Positions 28,042 through 36,218 of a stretch of 64,000 nt of DNA are shown in pieces. The notes under the pieces were generated by a model. It was not told the origin of the DNA. It was given only the letters and a program-made list of their open reading frames with translations, and made no database searches. A program made the translations under genes and the position numbers. Source of the DNA: Neorhodopirellula lusitana (GTDB lineage: Bacteria > Planctomycetota > Planctomycetia > Pirellulales > Pirellulaceae); contig NZ_FXUG01000002.1 in the NCBI RefSeq assembly GCF_900182915.1, forward strand, positions 310,001 to 374,000, in the 5' to 3' direction. Positions within the stretch are counted from its first letter, which is position 1. Every line of letters begins with the position of its first letter.

Positions 28042-29651
28042 GCAGTGGATCCAGCAGTCGCGAGCTTACCGCCGCGTGCGTCTTGATCCAGCACATCCGC
28101 TGCAATCCAGCCGCTCATCAAGACCATCGGCATCCCGGGGCCAGGGTGCGCCGCACCGCCGGCCAAGTACAGACCTCGGACGTCTTTGCGTCGGTTGCCT
28201 GGCTTGAACGCACCGGTGAACTTTCCATGACTGGCCAACCCATAGATCGCCCCATTCAAAACACGATAGCGGTTGTGAATGCCCTCGGGCGTTAGCGAGT
28301 CTTCGGTCACAATGGCGTCGCGGATGCCATCCATCCCGGCGGTTCGTTCCAGCTTGTCTAGGATCACGTTGCGGTAATCGGGAAGCATCGCTTTCCAGTC
28401 GTGCCCCGATCGCAGGTACGGCGTGTGCACTAAAATGTACAACGCCTCACCACCGGCCGGAGCGACTTCAGGTTCGCTGATTGTGGGGGCACACACGTAG
28501 GCGGTTGGGTCGGGTGCGGGTTGACCCTTCTTGTAGATGTAGTCGAATTCTTCTTCGGGATCTTGCGAGAAGATGAAGTTGTGATGCAGTAGTTGTTCGT
28601 ATCGCCGGTTGAGCCCGAGATACAAGACTACGCCGCTGCATGCTGCTTCGTGATGATTTTTCTTCTCGAAGTTTGCCGAGGCATCTGTGCCCTCAAGCAG
28701 CTCGCGATAGGTGCGGACGGCGTCGCAGTTACTGACAACGGCATCACAGGCAATCGTCTCACCGCCCGCGGTTGTCACACCCGAAACGGCACCACCACTG
28801 GTTTCAATGCGAAGAATGTCGGTCCCGGTGCGGATGTCGACGCCCAGTTCACCGGCTAAGCGTGACAGTGCTTCCGGGACAGCTCGTGTGCCGCCCAGCG
28901 GGTACCAAATGCCTTCTTCGGTTTGCATGTGGGCAATCCCACATAAGACCGCCGGTGATGCGTAGGGGGACGAACCGACGTACTGGGTGAAGTGGTCCAT
29001 CATCTGCGAAACGCGAGGCTCGGGCACATGAGAACGCACTACTGAGGCGACGCTTCGCCCCATGCGTAATGACATCACGTCTTTCAGAACGGCTGCCGAA
29101 AATGCCCCCCCCACTTCCATCGTGTCGGCCAAGCCACCAATCGAACGCCAAAAGAAAAAGCGATCGGAAACCCCGTGCAGTTGCTTACTGACTTCGATGA
29201 ATTTTTCATAACCCGCCGAAGCCGCTTCCCCGCCCGTGAACTCGCGCAGATGCTGCTTCATGGCGTCCATGTCCGCCACCAAATCAAGCACGGTGTTGTC
29301 GGGCGTTCCGCTTTCAGGGTTGCCTTCAAAGAAACATCGCCACTGCGGATCCAGCGGAAGCAGGGTCAGGTAGTCGTCCATGTCGCGGTCCGCTTCAGCG
29401 AACACTCGCCGCAACACGCTGGGCAACGTCAGGATCGTGGGCCCCATGTCAAAGCGATAGCCTTCGGTCGAAAGAACTGCCGCTTTACCGCCGACCCAGT
29501 CGTTTTTGTCGCACAGCGTCACTTGGTGACCGCGGGCGGCCAAGACACATGCCGACGAAAGTCCGGCTAAGCCACCACCCACGACAACGACGTGCTTCGC
29601 CGAAGGTGATTCTGAACGAGTCGTGTTGGAATGGGATTCAGTTGCAGTCAT
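28038..29651 (-). CDS. crtP: CrtI/CrtP-like carotenoid desaturase or oxidase
   Basis: A 537-residue flavoprotein. The FAD-binding VVVVGGGLAGLSSACVL (residues about 21-37) is followed by DKNDWVGGKA, and the C-terminal YLAGGAAHPGPGMPMVLMSG is the signature of the phytoene desaturase family. In C30 pathways CrtP (CrtNb) oxidises the terminal methyl of diaponeurosporene to an aldehyde, while CrtN desaturates; residues alone cannot decide between them. The neighbouring aldehyde dehydrogenase, acyltransferase and glycosyltransferase favour CrtP. It ends with a GTGA overlap with the acyltransferase. Confidence 0.85.
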   Translation of the reverse strand: MTATESHSNTTRSESPSAKHVVVVGGGLAGLSSACVLAARGHQVTLCDKNDWVGGKAAVLSTEGYRFDMGPTILTLPSVLRRVFAEADRDMDDYLTLLPLDPQWRCFFEGNPESGTPDNTVLDLVADMDAMKQHLREFTGGEAASAGYEKFIEVSKQLHGVSDRFFFWRSIGGLADTMEVGGAFSAAVLKDVMSLRMGRSVASVVRSHVPEPRVSQMMDHFTQYVGSSPYASPAVLCGIAHMQTEEGIWYPLGGTRAVPEALSRLAGELGVDIRTGTDILRIETSGGAVSGVTTAGGETIACDAVVSNCDAVRTYRELLEGTDASANFEKKNHHEAACSGVVLYLGLNRRYEQLLHHNFIFSQDPEEEFDYIYKKGQPAPDPTAYVCAPTISEPEVAPAGGEALYILVHTPYLRSGHDWKAMLPDYRNVILDKLERTAGMDGIRDAIVTEDSLTPEGIHNRYRVLNGAIYGLASHGKFTGAFKPGNRRKDVRGLYLAGGAAHPGPGMPMVLMSGWIAADVLDQDARGGKLATAGSTA

Positions 29652-29730
29652 GACAAATCGTTTATCTAAGCAAAAAGGTGGGGCGTGGCACGTCGCTGAA
29701 ACGATCGGCAGGTCATCAAGCCGTCCGCTA

Positions 29731-31344
29731 CTACTTTATGGGCTTCCCCGTCACTGCGGCAGTAGTCAGGCGACGGATCGCGGCAAGTCGATTTCGGAGT
29801 CCGCGGGTGTGTTTCCATTGCAGGGTTCCCGTCAGCAGGTCCGCGTCGGTATCTTTCCGTGGCGACAAGTGAGGTGCGATGCGGCCTGACCGCGTTGCGA
29901 TCACTCGAATCGCCGTCATGGCCAGTAGACCCTCGGGGCCGCGGGTCACGCCAAAGCCGCTTTCACCGCGGCCGCCGAATGGCAAACGGGGATCTGCCGT
30001 CGGCGCGATCAGGTCATTGACGGTCACGCTGCCCACCTGAAGTTGCCTGGCAAGCGTGTCGGCTGCCTGCGGAGGCCCAAACACCGAGGCGGCAAGGCGA
30101 TACGGGGAACGATTGATGATCGAGATCGCAGTCTGAATTTCGGATAGCGGCATCAGCGAGATCACCGGGGCGAACAAGTCCGATTGCAACACCGGGTGGT
30201 GGTCCGGAACGTTGGACAGCACGACCGGAAACATCCTCCCGCTCTCGCGAATCTCGTTGGCGTTAAACTTACCAACTTCATCCACGGCGCCTGCTTGGAT
30301 CGCTTGGCTAATTGTATCGGCAACGCCCCGGCGAGCCGCTGGATGTACCTCCACGGCCGCGGTATCTCGCAGTGATTCAATCCACTCCGCGAGTTCTTTC
30401 GGTACGCCGCTGGCTTCGTTGGTTTCAAACATCAGTCGACGTGGTCCGATGCAGGTGGCACCGGAGTTCAAAGGGAAGCCGAAACGCAATGCCGCCGTGA
30501 CTCTTTTCCAATCGGCACCCGGCATGACGACGACTCCATCGACCCCGGATAGTTCCATGATGGTGGGAGTGAGCTTTTCGGCGGTCTGCCGCAGCACCTT
30601 GCGTCCGGTCGACGCCGCACCCGTCAAAACGACCAGGTCAGCGGCTGTGTTTTGCGGGTGGTTTGAGTCCCTGGTGGTGTTAACGTCGGTGGTAGTGTCC
30701 TTGGTTGTGGTGTCCTTGGTTGTGGCATCGCCAGTATTCGTGAAGTCAGTCCCGTTGATGGCAGCGATGGCGGCTTCCGGGCTGCTGTCCAGCATGCACA
30801 GTGATTCTGGGGGAATGCCAGCTTGGTGAAAGAGGTCAACCAGAGCCGCCGTGACCTCTTCGCTGCCCGGTGCGGGTTTGATGCTGACGACGTTGCCGGC
30901 GGCGAGTCCCTGCGCGATTTGAACACCGCTCAAAAAGATCGGATAATTCCAGGTTCCCAGGATCAGGACGCGGCCCAGCGGCACGCGTTGCACGACGCTA
31001 TGTACCCCCAACATCCAGATCGGACGGCCGGAAATCCCGACCCGGCGGTCGCGAAGCGTCTTGGGACCACGCCGACCAATCCATTGCAAAGCGTCGGCGA
31101 GCGGGATCAATTCCGACGCCACCGTTTCAATATCGTTGGTCCGCTGCGGATTTCGATTGAGCGCAATGAGGCGATCTGCGTGTTTAGCTAGTAAGTTACG
31201 GACGGATGCAACGATTCGGCAACGCTCATTTGCCGACCGCATGGCCCATTTGACGGTGTCGTGATAATTTGTGTCCTGATAGACTATTGCTGCTCGTTTC
31301 AATTCGAACTCATGTTGGGGCAATTCAAGCTCATCGTGGGTCAT
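29731..31344 (-). CDS. aldH: Aldehyde dehydrogenase of the carotenoid cluster
   Basis: A 537-residue NAD(P)-dependent aldehyde dehydrogenase. The catalytic Cys298 is in LNSGATCIGP and the general-base Glu264 in IMELSGVDG (the usual ELGG reads ELSG). The cofactor region has LGTWNYPIFLSGVQIAQ and VSIKPAPGSE. In C30 carotenoid clusters AldH oxidises the carotenoid aldehyde to the acid used for glucosylation. A Thr/Asp/Lys-rich insert (about 205-232) comes from a 15-base tandem repeat. I take ATG 31344; an ATG upstream at 31380 would run into the divergent activator gene. It is 79 bases before the crtP start. Confidence 0.88.
   Translation of the reverse strand: MTHDELELPQHEFELKRAAIVYQDTNYHDTVKWAMRSANERCRIVASVRNLLAKHADRLIALNRNPQRTNDIETVASELIPLADALQWIGRRGPKTLRDRRVGISGRPIWMLGVHSVVQRVPLGRVLILGTWNYPIFLSGVQIAQGLAAGNVVSIKPAPGSEEVTAALVDLFHQAGIPPESLCMLDSSPEAAIAAINGTDFTNTGDATTKDTTTKDTTTDVNTTRDSNHPQNTAADLVVLTGAASTGRKVLRQTAEKLTPTIMELSGVDGVVVMPGADWKRVTAALRFGFPLNSGATCIGPRRLMFETNEASGVPKELAEWIESLRDTAAVEVHPAARRGVADTISQAIQAGAVDEVGKFNANEIRESGRMFPVVLSNVPDHHPVLQSDLFAPVISLMPLSEIQTAISIINRSPYRLAASVFGPPQAADTLARQLQVGSVTVNDLIAPTADPRLPFGGRGESGFGVTRGPEGLLAMTAIRVIATRSGRIAPHLSPRKDTDADLLTGTLQWKHTRGLRNRLAAIRRLTTAAVTGKPIK
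30695..30724. repeat. 15-base tandem repeat in the aldehyde dehydrogenase gene
   Basis: Two exact copies of GTGTCCTTGGTTGTG, with degenerate related sequence on both sides. On the coding strand it adds repeated KDTTT. Being a multiple of three, copy-number change keeps the frame. Confidence 0.85.
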
Positions 31345-31412
31345 TTGACGTTTTCGGCAGCTTCGTAACTGCGTGACCAACCATCCTCGACCATGACGGT
31401 ACCTTTTTCAAC

Positions 31413-32585
31413 GTGAGTGTGCGTGGTCAATTGCTGCCCGGTGTTATCGGACAATCACCTGCAATGCGGGAAGTTGATCGTATTACACGCAAAGTTGCCG
31501 CTACCAATGCATCGGTACTGATTCTAGGCGAAACCGGCACGGGCAAGGAATTAATCGCCGCGGCGATCCACCAGCTTAGCCATCGCAGTGGCGGCCCGTT
31601 CGTGAAAGTGAACTGTGGTGCTCTTAGCGAAAGCTTGCTCGAAAGCGAGTTGTTCGGTCACGTCCGGGGGGCCTTCACGGGAGCGGTCGCGAACCGGGCC
31701 GGACGATTTGAAGCCGCCGACGGCGGTTCGATCTTTTTGGACGAAATCAACAGCACGACGATGACGTTGCAGGTCAAGTTGTTGCGGGTTTTGCAAGAAA
31801 AGGAATTCGAGCGAGTTGGTGACACGGCCACTAACCACACCGACGCCCGAGTCATTGCGGCAAGTAACCGTGACTTGATGCGACAGGTTCATTCAGACCG
31901 ATTTCGAGAGGATCTTTACTGGCGTCTTAACGTCGTGCCCATCGAGATCCCCGCACTGCGACATCGCCGGGACGACATCCCTTCGCTAGTCTCGTTTTTC
32001 TTGGAGTATTACAACGAGATCAACGACCGGTATGTCTCTCACATCGCGCCCGAGGTGCTGGTCGCGTTCCAGGATTATCACTGGCCGGGGAACGTTCGTG
32101 AGTTGCAAAATTACGTTGAACGTGCGGTCGTGATGAGCGATACGGACGAGTTGACGCTCGACTTGTTGCCCGCCTGCGTGCTCAACGGTGAACCGATCCA
32201 TGATGGCTTCACTGGCTCGTTTGATGACCGTTCACCTGGTGCGACGGATGGCGGGGTGCCCGATCAAGGTGCACTCGATAGCAGGTACTCATCGCCTGGA
32301 TCGCCCAACCGTCCAGCGGCGAATGCCGGCGGTAGCCCTGCTAATCCAGCGACGTATGTTGACCGAATGGATGCAAAGACCTTGGCGAAGTATGTCGTCT
32401 CGAGAGGTCTGGCCGAAGCTGGGCAGGATGACGAAGTGCATTCAACAGTGGTGGATCAGGTCGAAAAGGAACTGATCATCCAGGTGCTCGCTCAGTGCGG
32501 GGGCGTGCAGACCAAAGCCGCCGCCAAGCTTGGCATGAATCGCAACACGCTTCACAAAAAGATCAACCAGTACGGGCTCGGTTGA
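31413..32585 (+). CDS. Sigma54-dependent activator (AAA+ and Fis domains, no receiver)
   Basis: A 390-residue bacterial enhancer-binding protein. The AAA+ domain shows Walker A GETGTGKE (39-46), the sigma54-contact loop GAFTGA (86-91), Walker B SIFLDEIN and the [17 protein letters not shown] sensor II block. A flexible Ser/Pro/Gly linker (about 255-310) leads to a C-terminal Fis helix-turn-helix ([20 protein letters not shown]). There is no N-terminal sensor domain, so activity may be set by expression level or a partner. The start is GTG at 31413. It is divergent from the aldH-crtP-crtO-crtQ run, which it may control. Confidence 0.92.
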   Translation: MSVRGQLLPGVIGQSPAMREVDRITRKVAATNASVLILGETGTGKELIAAAIHQLSHRSGGPFVKVNCGALSESLLESELFGHVRGAFTGAVANRAGRFEAADGGSIFLDEINSTTMTLQVKLLRVLQEKEFERVGDTATNHTDARVIAASNRDLMRQVHSDRFREDLYWRLNVVPIEIPALRHRRDDIPSLVSFFLEYYNEINDRYVSHIAPEVLVAFQDYHWPGNVRELQNYVERAVVMSDTDELTLDLLPACVLNGEPIHDGFTGSFDDRSPGATDGGVPDQGALDSRYSSPGSPNRPAANAGGSPANPATYVDRMDAKTLAKYVVSRGLAEAGQDDEVHSTVVDQVEKELIIQVLAQCGGVQTKAAAKLGMNRNTLHKKINQYGLG

Positions 32586-32636
32586 GCTAGCACCGGTTGG
32601 CTGAGCTGGCACCATCCGGTTGAGCTGGCACCATTC
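32580..32636. repeat. Tandem repeat overlapping the activator stop codon
   Basis: Three imperfect units of about 19 bases built on GGTTGAGCTGGCACCATCC; the first unit contains the stop codon of the activator gene, and a partial fourth follows. The word TGGCACC recurs, matching the -24 half of sigma54 promoters, but no matching -12 GC lies at the right distance. Confidence 0.75.
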
Positions 32637-32681
32637 GGTTGATTCGAGAACCGTCCGCGTGCACAGCGTTGTTGGAAACGT

Positions 32682-33191
32682 CTACCGTTCCACGAGTTGA
32701 CGACGTGAATCAACCGCGTCGTCGGGCAAGCCGGCTTCTTTCAATCGCAAAAGGATCGCTGCTTCGGCGGAGGCGACGGCATCGGGCGTGCGGGCAATCC
32801 GAACTCGAATTCCACTGGCGTCGCCTTCCAGCGTGGAGATCATCGCCAGAATTTCTTCGATCGTTTTGGCTTCGCGTTGATTGAGGTCGCTCGCGTTGAT
32901 CGCGATCCAGTACTGATTTCCATCGATCAGGATGTCGACCACATCGGGAAGTTCGGGCTCGACGGGGACCAATTCCATCTCGGCTGATTCATTCGCCGAG
33001 CTGCCAGGCGTGATTTCGGGTGTGAAGTTTTCCGCTTCCATGATCGCTTCTTCGATCGATGCCAAGGCAGGATCTTCGGCCTCGCCATCGATCCCATTTC
33101 CATCACGAAATCCCAAGCCGAAGTTCAGGTATTGGCTGGCGACCAACAGCGCAACGCCGCCGCCGATGACGATCGGTACACGTTTTCGCAT
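32682..33191 (-). CDS. Membrane-anchored protein of unknown function
   Basis: 169 residues; no family recognised. An N-terminal helix (about 7-25, VPIVIGGGVALLVASQYL) anchors an acidic, largely helical domain. The middle (about 75-105) has PELPDVVDILIDGNQYWIAI, then an Ala/Glu-rich helical part with ARTPDAVASAEAAILLRLKE. This could be a small periplasmic domain that binds something, and it has a loose ExbD-like arrangement of one helix plus domain, but the sequence evidence is weak. It is 122 bases after the ABC ATPase gene on the same strand. Confidence 0.6.
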   Translation of the reverse strand: MRKRVPIVIGGGVALLVASQYLNFGLGFRDGNGIDGEAEDPALASIEEAIMEAENFTPEITPGSSANESAEMELVPVEPELPDVVDILIDGNQYWIAINASDLNQREAKTIEEILAMISTLEGDASGIRVRIARTPDAVASAEAAILLRLKEAGLPDDAVDSRRQLVER

Positions 33192-33313
33192 GGCAATACT
33201 CTCAAGTCAAAGTTGGCAAAGTACTCGTCGTCCGGCTCAACTCAATTCTCCACCATACTAGTCTTACATCAGGTAGGGGGTGAATCAGGCTGGGACCACT
33301 CGATCGCAGCTCA

Positions 33314-34978
33314 CTAGATCGCGGCGGACAGCAGATCATGTTCGGTCCACTGATCTGTATTTCGTATTTCGGTGAGTCGTCCTTGAGCGAATACGCCGAT
33401 TCTATCACAGACCCCCAGCAACTCGGGCAGGTAGCTGCTGACCAGGACGATCGCTTTGCCCTGGGCAGCCAGTTCGCCAATTTGCTGGTAAATCGCCTGT
33501 TTGCTGCCGATATCGATCCCCCGAGTGGGTTCGTCCAACAGCAGAATATCGCAATCGTGATGCAGTAAGCGGCCCAGGGCGATCTTCTGTTGGTTGCCGC
33601 CGGATAGTTCTCCGATTTTCTGGTCCGGGCCCGCCGCTTTGACGTCGAGTCGTTCCATCCAGTCCAGCGTTGTCTGGTTCATTTGTGATGTCGACAACAA
33701 GCCGCGACGTCGGTAGTTGCCCAAGCGTGTCATCGTGAGGTTGTCGCTTAGGCTGCTGTTTAGAAACAGTCCTTCGTTCTTGCGGTCTTCCGATACCAGC
33801 CCCATCGAGTCGTTGAGCCAACTTGAACGAGGGGAACGTCGATCGGCCGTCTGGCCATGCACTACGACACGTCCCGCGGCCAGCGAGTCCAGTCCGAACA
33901 GGGCGCGAAGCGTCTCGGTGCGACCGGCTCCGATCAATCCGGCGATGCCAAAAATCTCGCCATGATGAACGCTGAGGCTGACCTGTTTGGGAAGTGACGT
34001 GCCTTCCACGTCTTGCAATTCCAAAGCCACCTCGCCGCGGGTGTGTTGCAAGTCGGGATAGAGTTGCGATACGTCTCGACCCACCATCATGTGAATGATG
34101 GACTCCATCGATTCCGGCGGTATGTCGGGTGTTTTGGGGGTGTCGTGTTCGCTGGAAAGTGGTTTGTTTGTTTGTGGCGGATTGGTGGAAGTGGTATGGG
34201 GCATCGCTCCGCTGCCGACACTTTTGCCGTCGCGAAGGACCGTGAATCGGTCGGCGATGTGTTGGCATTCTTCCAGAAAATGGCTGATGTAGAGCACACT
34301 GATACCATCCTCCTTGAGTCGTTCGATGACCGTGAAAAGATGTTCGGTATCCACTTGAGTCAGACTGCTGGTCGGTTCATCCAGGATCAGCAACCTCAAT
34401 GGCGAACACGGCCCCGGAACATCGGTGGCGTTGGTGGAACTGGAGGATGGCGTTGCGGCTGTTGAAGATGAGATTGCCGCGGATGAGGTTGCCACCGCGC
34501 GGGCGATCTCGATCATTTGTTGCTGTGCGATCGAGAGCTCACTGATTGGGCGATCTAGCGAAATTGTTTCGCAGTGCAATTTTGCGAGAGCATCAACGGC
34601 GGCCTGCTTTTGTTTGCGGCGGTCGATCCAGCCCGTCGCTCGGCGCCAACCCGCGTAAGTGGGTTCTTGGCCCAGGGTAATGTTCTCGACGACGGACAGG
34701 TCCGGCGCCAGGTTCAGTTCCTGGTAAATCATCGCGATCCCGGCGGCTTGCGATTGCCGAGGATCCGCCAATTCCAGCTCTTGACCATCCAGTCGGATCA
34801 CACCTGCGTCGGGTCGGTGGGCCCCACTGAGAACTTTCATCAGCGTGCTTTTGCCCGCGCCGTTTTCGCCGATGATGGCGTGAACTTCACCTGGGCGAAC
34901 CGTTAAGTCGACACCGTCGAGCGCTCGCGTGGCGCCGAATGACTTGACGATTCCGGTCAATTCCAGCCGGGGCGTCAT
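33314..34978 (-). CDS. Sugar-type (CUT2, RbsA/MglA-like) double ABC ATPase, orphan
   Basis: 554 residues with two ABC domains. Domain 1: Walker A GENGAGKSTLM (about 36-46), signature LSIAQQQM and Walker B LLILDEPTSSL; its signature has Ala where the family usually has Gly. Domain 2: GLIGAGRTETLRAL, signature LSGGNQQKIALG and LLLDEPTRGIDIG. Domain 1 carries a Ser/Thr/Ala/Pro-rich insert between signature and Walker B, and a second Thr/Pro-rich insert follows the domain. CUT2 ATPases energise ribose, galactose or similar uptake, but no permease or binding protein is near. The start ATG shares its A with the stop TGA of the upstream hydrolase gene (TGATG), so the two are co-translated. Confidence 0.88.
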   Translation of the reverse strand: MTPRLELTGIVKSFGATRALDGVDLTVRPGEVHAIIGENGAGKSTLMKVLSGAHRPDAGVIRLDGQELELADPRQSQAAGIAMIYQELNLAPDLSVVENITLGQEPTYAGWRRATGWIDRRKQKQAAVDALAKLHCETISLDRPISELSIAQQQMIEIARAVATSSAAISSSTAATPSSSSTNATDVPGPCSPLRLLILDEPTSSLTQVDTEHLFTVIERLKEDGISVLYISHFLEECQHIADRFTVLRDGKSVGSGAMPHTTSTNPPQTNKPLSSEHDTPKTPDIPPESMESIIHMMVGRDVSQLYPDLQHTRGEVALELQDVEGTSLPKQVSLSVHHGEIFGIAGLIGAGRTETLRALFGLDSLAAGRVVVHGQTADRRSPRSSWLNDSMGLVSEDRKNEGLFLNSSLSDNLTMTRLGNYRRRGLLSTSQMNQTTLDWMERLDVKAAGPDQKIGELSGGNQQKIALGRLLHHDCDILLLDEPTRGIDIGSKQAIYQQIGELAAQGKAIVLVSSYLPELLGVCDRIGVFAQGRLTEIRNTDQWTEHDLLSAAI

Positions 34979-35793
34979 CAGGCTTTGCGTGTCGGCGTTT
35001 GGAATTTGCCGCTCTTGGAAAAGAACTCGACCGGGTTGTCGAAAACGACTTTTCGGATCAATGATTCCGCATGACCGCGTTGCCGCATTTGGAAAATCAG
35101 ATCGGGCACGGCGGTTGGCTTACTAACGCCCCAGTCACCGGCCGAATTCGCCAGCAACCGTTCGCCACCAAAACGTTCAATCATGTCAGCGGCGCGGTCG
35201 GGCGTGCACTTGGTGACCGGGTACAGCGTCATTCCCGCCCAGAACCCTCGATCCAGGACTTCGGCGATGGTGTGTTCTTCGACGTGGTCAACCAAAACGC
35301 GGTCGGGATTGATTCGCGAGTCGTCACAAAGCATGTCCAAAATCATTCGCGTGCCTTGGTATTTGTCTTCCAAGTGTGGCGTATGGATCAGGATCGGTTG
35401 GTCGTACTGGATCGCGAGTTCGAGATGCTCCATGAACACCGTGGCTTCGTTTTTGGTGTTCTTGTTCAAGCCAATTTCGCCGATCCCCAAGACTCCGGGG
35501 CGATCGAGAAACTCGGGGATCATCGCGATCACTTCACGCGACAAGGAAACGTTTTCCGCTTCTTTGGCGTTGATGCACAACCAACAGTAATGCTGGATGC
35601 CGAACTGGGCAGCACGCTTTGGTTCGACGGCGGTGAGTTGTTCGAAGTAGTCACGAAAACCATCGGCGCTGCCGCGGTCGTACCCCGCCCAAAACGCAGG
35701 CTCGCTAATCGCGATACAACCCATCCGAGCCAGGTTGGCGTAGTCGTCCGTGGTCCGGCTGACCATGTGAAGATGCGGGTCAATGAAATCCAT
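34978..35793 (-). CDS. TatD-like metal-dependent hydrolase
   Basis: 271 residues in the amidohydrolase/TatD superfamily. The N-terminal DPHLHM supplies the first metal-binding pair, then VLGIGEIGLNKN, HTPHLEDKY with a further His and VLVDHVEEHT. A C-terminal LLANSAGDWG probably holds the last Asp ligand. It differs from canonical TatD in being less compact around the second metal site, so substrate (DNA or a small sugar or lactone) is open. It overlaps the following ABC ATPase gene by one base (TGATG). The pairing suggests that hydrolase and transporter act on the same compound; this is inference. Confidence 0.8.
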   Translation of the reverse strand: MDFIDPHLHMVSRTTDDYANLARMGCIAISEPAFWAGYDRGSADGFRDYFEQLTAVEPKRAAQFGIQHYCWLCINAKEAENVSLSREVIAMIPEFLDRPGVLGIGEIGLNKNTKNEATVFMEHLELAIQYDQPILIHTPHLEDKYQGTRMILDMLCDDSRINPDRVLVDHVEEHTIAEVLDRGFWAGMTLYPVTKCTPDRAADMIERFGGERLLANSAGDWGVSKPTAVPDLIFQMRQRGHAESLIRKVVFDNPVEFFSKSGKFQTPTRKA

Positions 35794-35801
35794 AACTCAA
35801 C

Positions 35802-36095
35802 CTATTCCTTAAGACCTAGCGTTTGCCGCCAAGCGGGATCGTATTCGCGTGAGAACAACTGTTGGATTTTCTCGGCTCGATTCGGCGTGTCCTGCAACAG
35901 GATCTCCACCGCCCCGATCAGCTTTCCACGAGCTTGCTGTCCGTCGGCTGGCAAAGGAGTCCCACTGGTGGAAGCCGAGCGATCGATTCGGTCTAGCACA
36001 GCGGCGACCTCGAGCAACTTCGCTCGGGTTTCGAGATAGGATTCATTGAGAACGGTCTCGGCTGGCTGAGAGTTCTCCACAGGCTGGGCGTTCAT
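35802..36095 (-). CDS. Small soluble protein of unknown function
   Basis: 97 residues from ATG 36095. Helical and mixed charge (RAKLLEVAAVLDRIDRSAST and KIQQLFSREYDPAWRQTLGL). The stop lies 8 bases before the start of the TatD-like gene, so it heads a three-gene unit with the hydrolase and the ABC ATPase. No family recognised. A longer frame to 36164 would add 23 residues; the ATG used fits the mature-looking start better. Confidence 0.65.
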   Translation of the reverse strand: MNAQPVENSQPAETVLNESYLETRAKLLEVAAVLDRIDRSASTSGTPLPADGQQARGKLIGAVEILLQDTPNRAEKIQQLFSREYDPAWRQTLGLKE

Positions 36096-36218
36096 GGTTA
36101 ATGGACTGCTAGTCGTTACTGAAATACATGCCTGAAACAAAGTAAGCGAGGCGGACGATACCACCTCGCTTACGTCATTGGAAATTGAACTTCCAGGATA
36201 GTCTATCGGGCTGACGAA

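Noticed and set aside
31345-31412. Sigma54 promoter between aldH and its activator
   Set aside because: The closest match (TGGTCACGCAGTTAC on the minus strand) lacks the GG-GC spacing of a true site.
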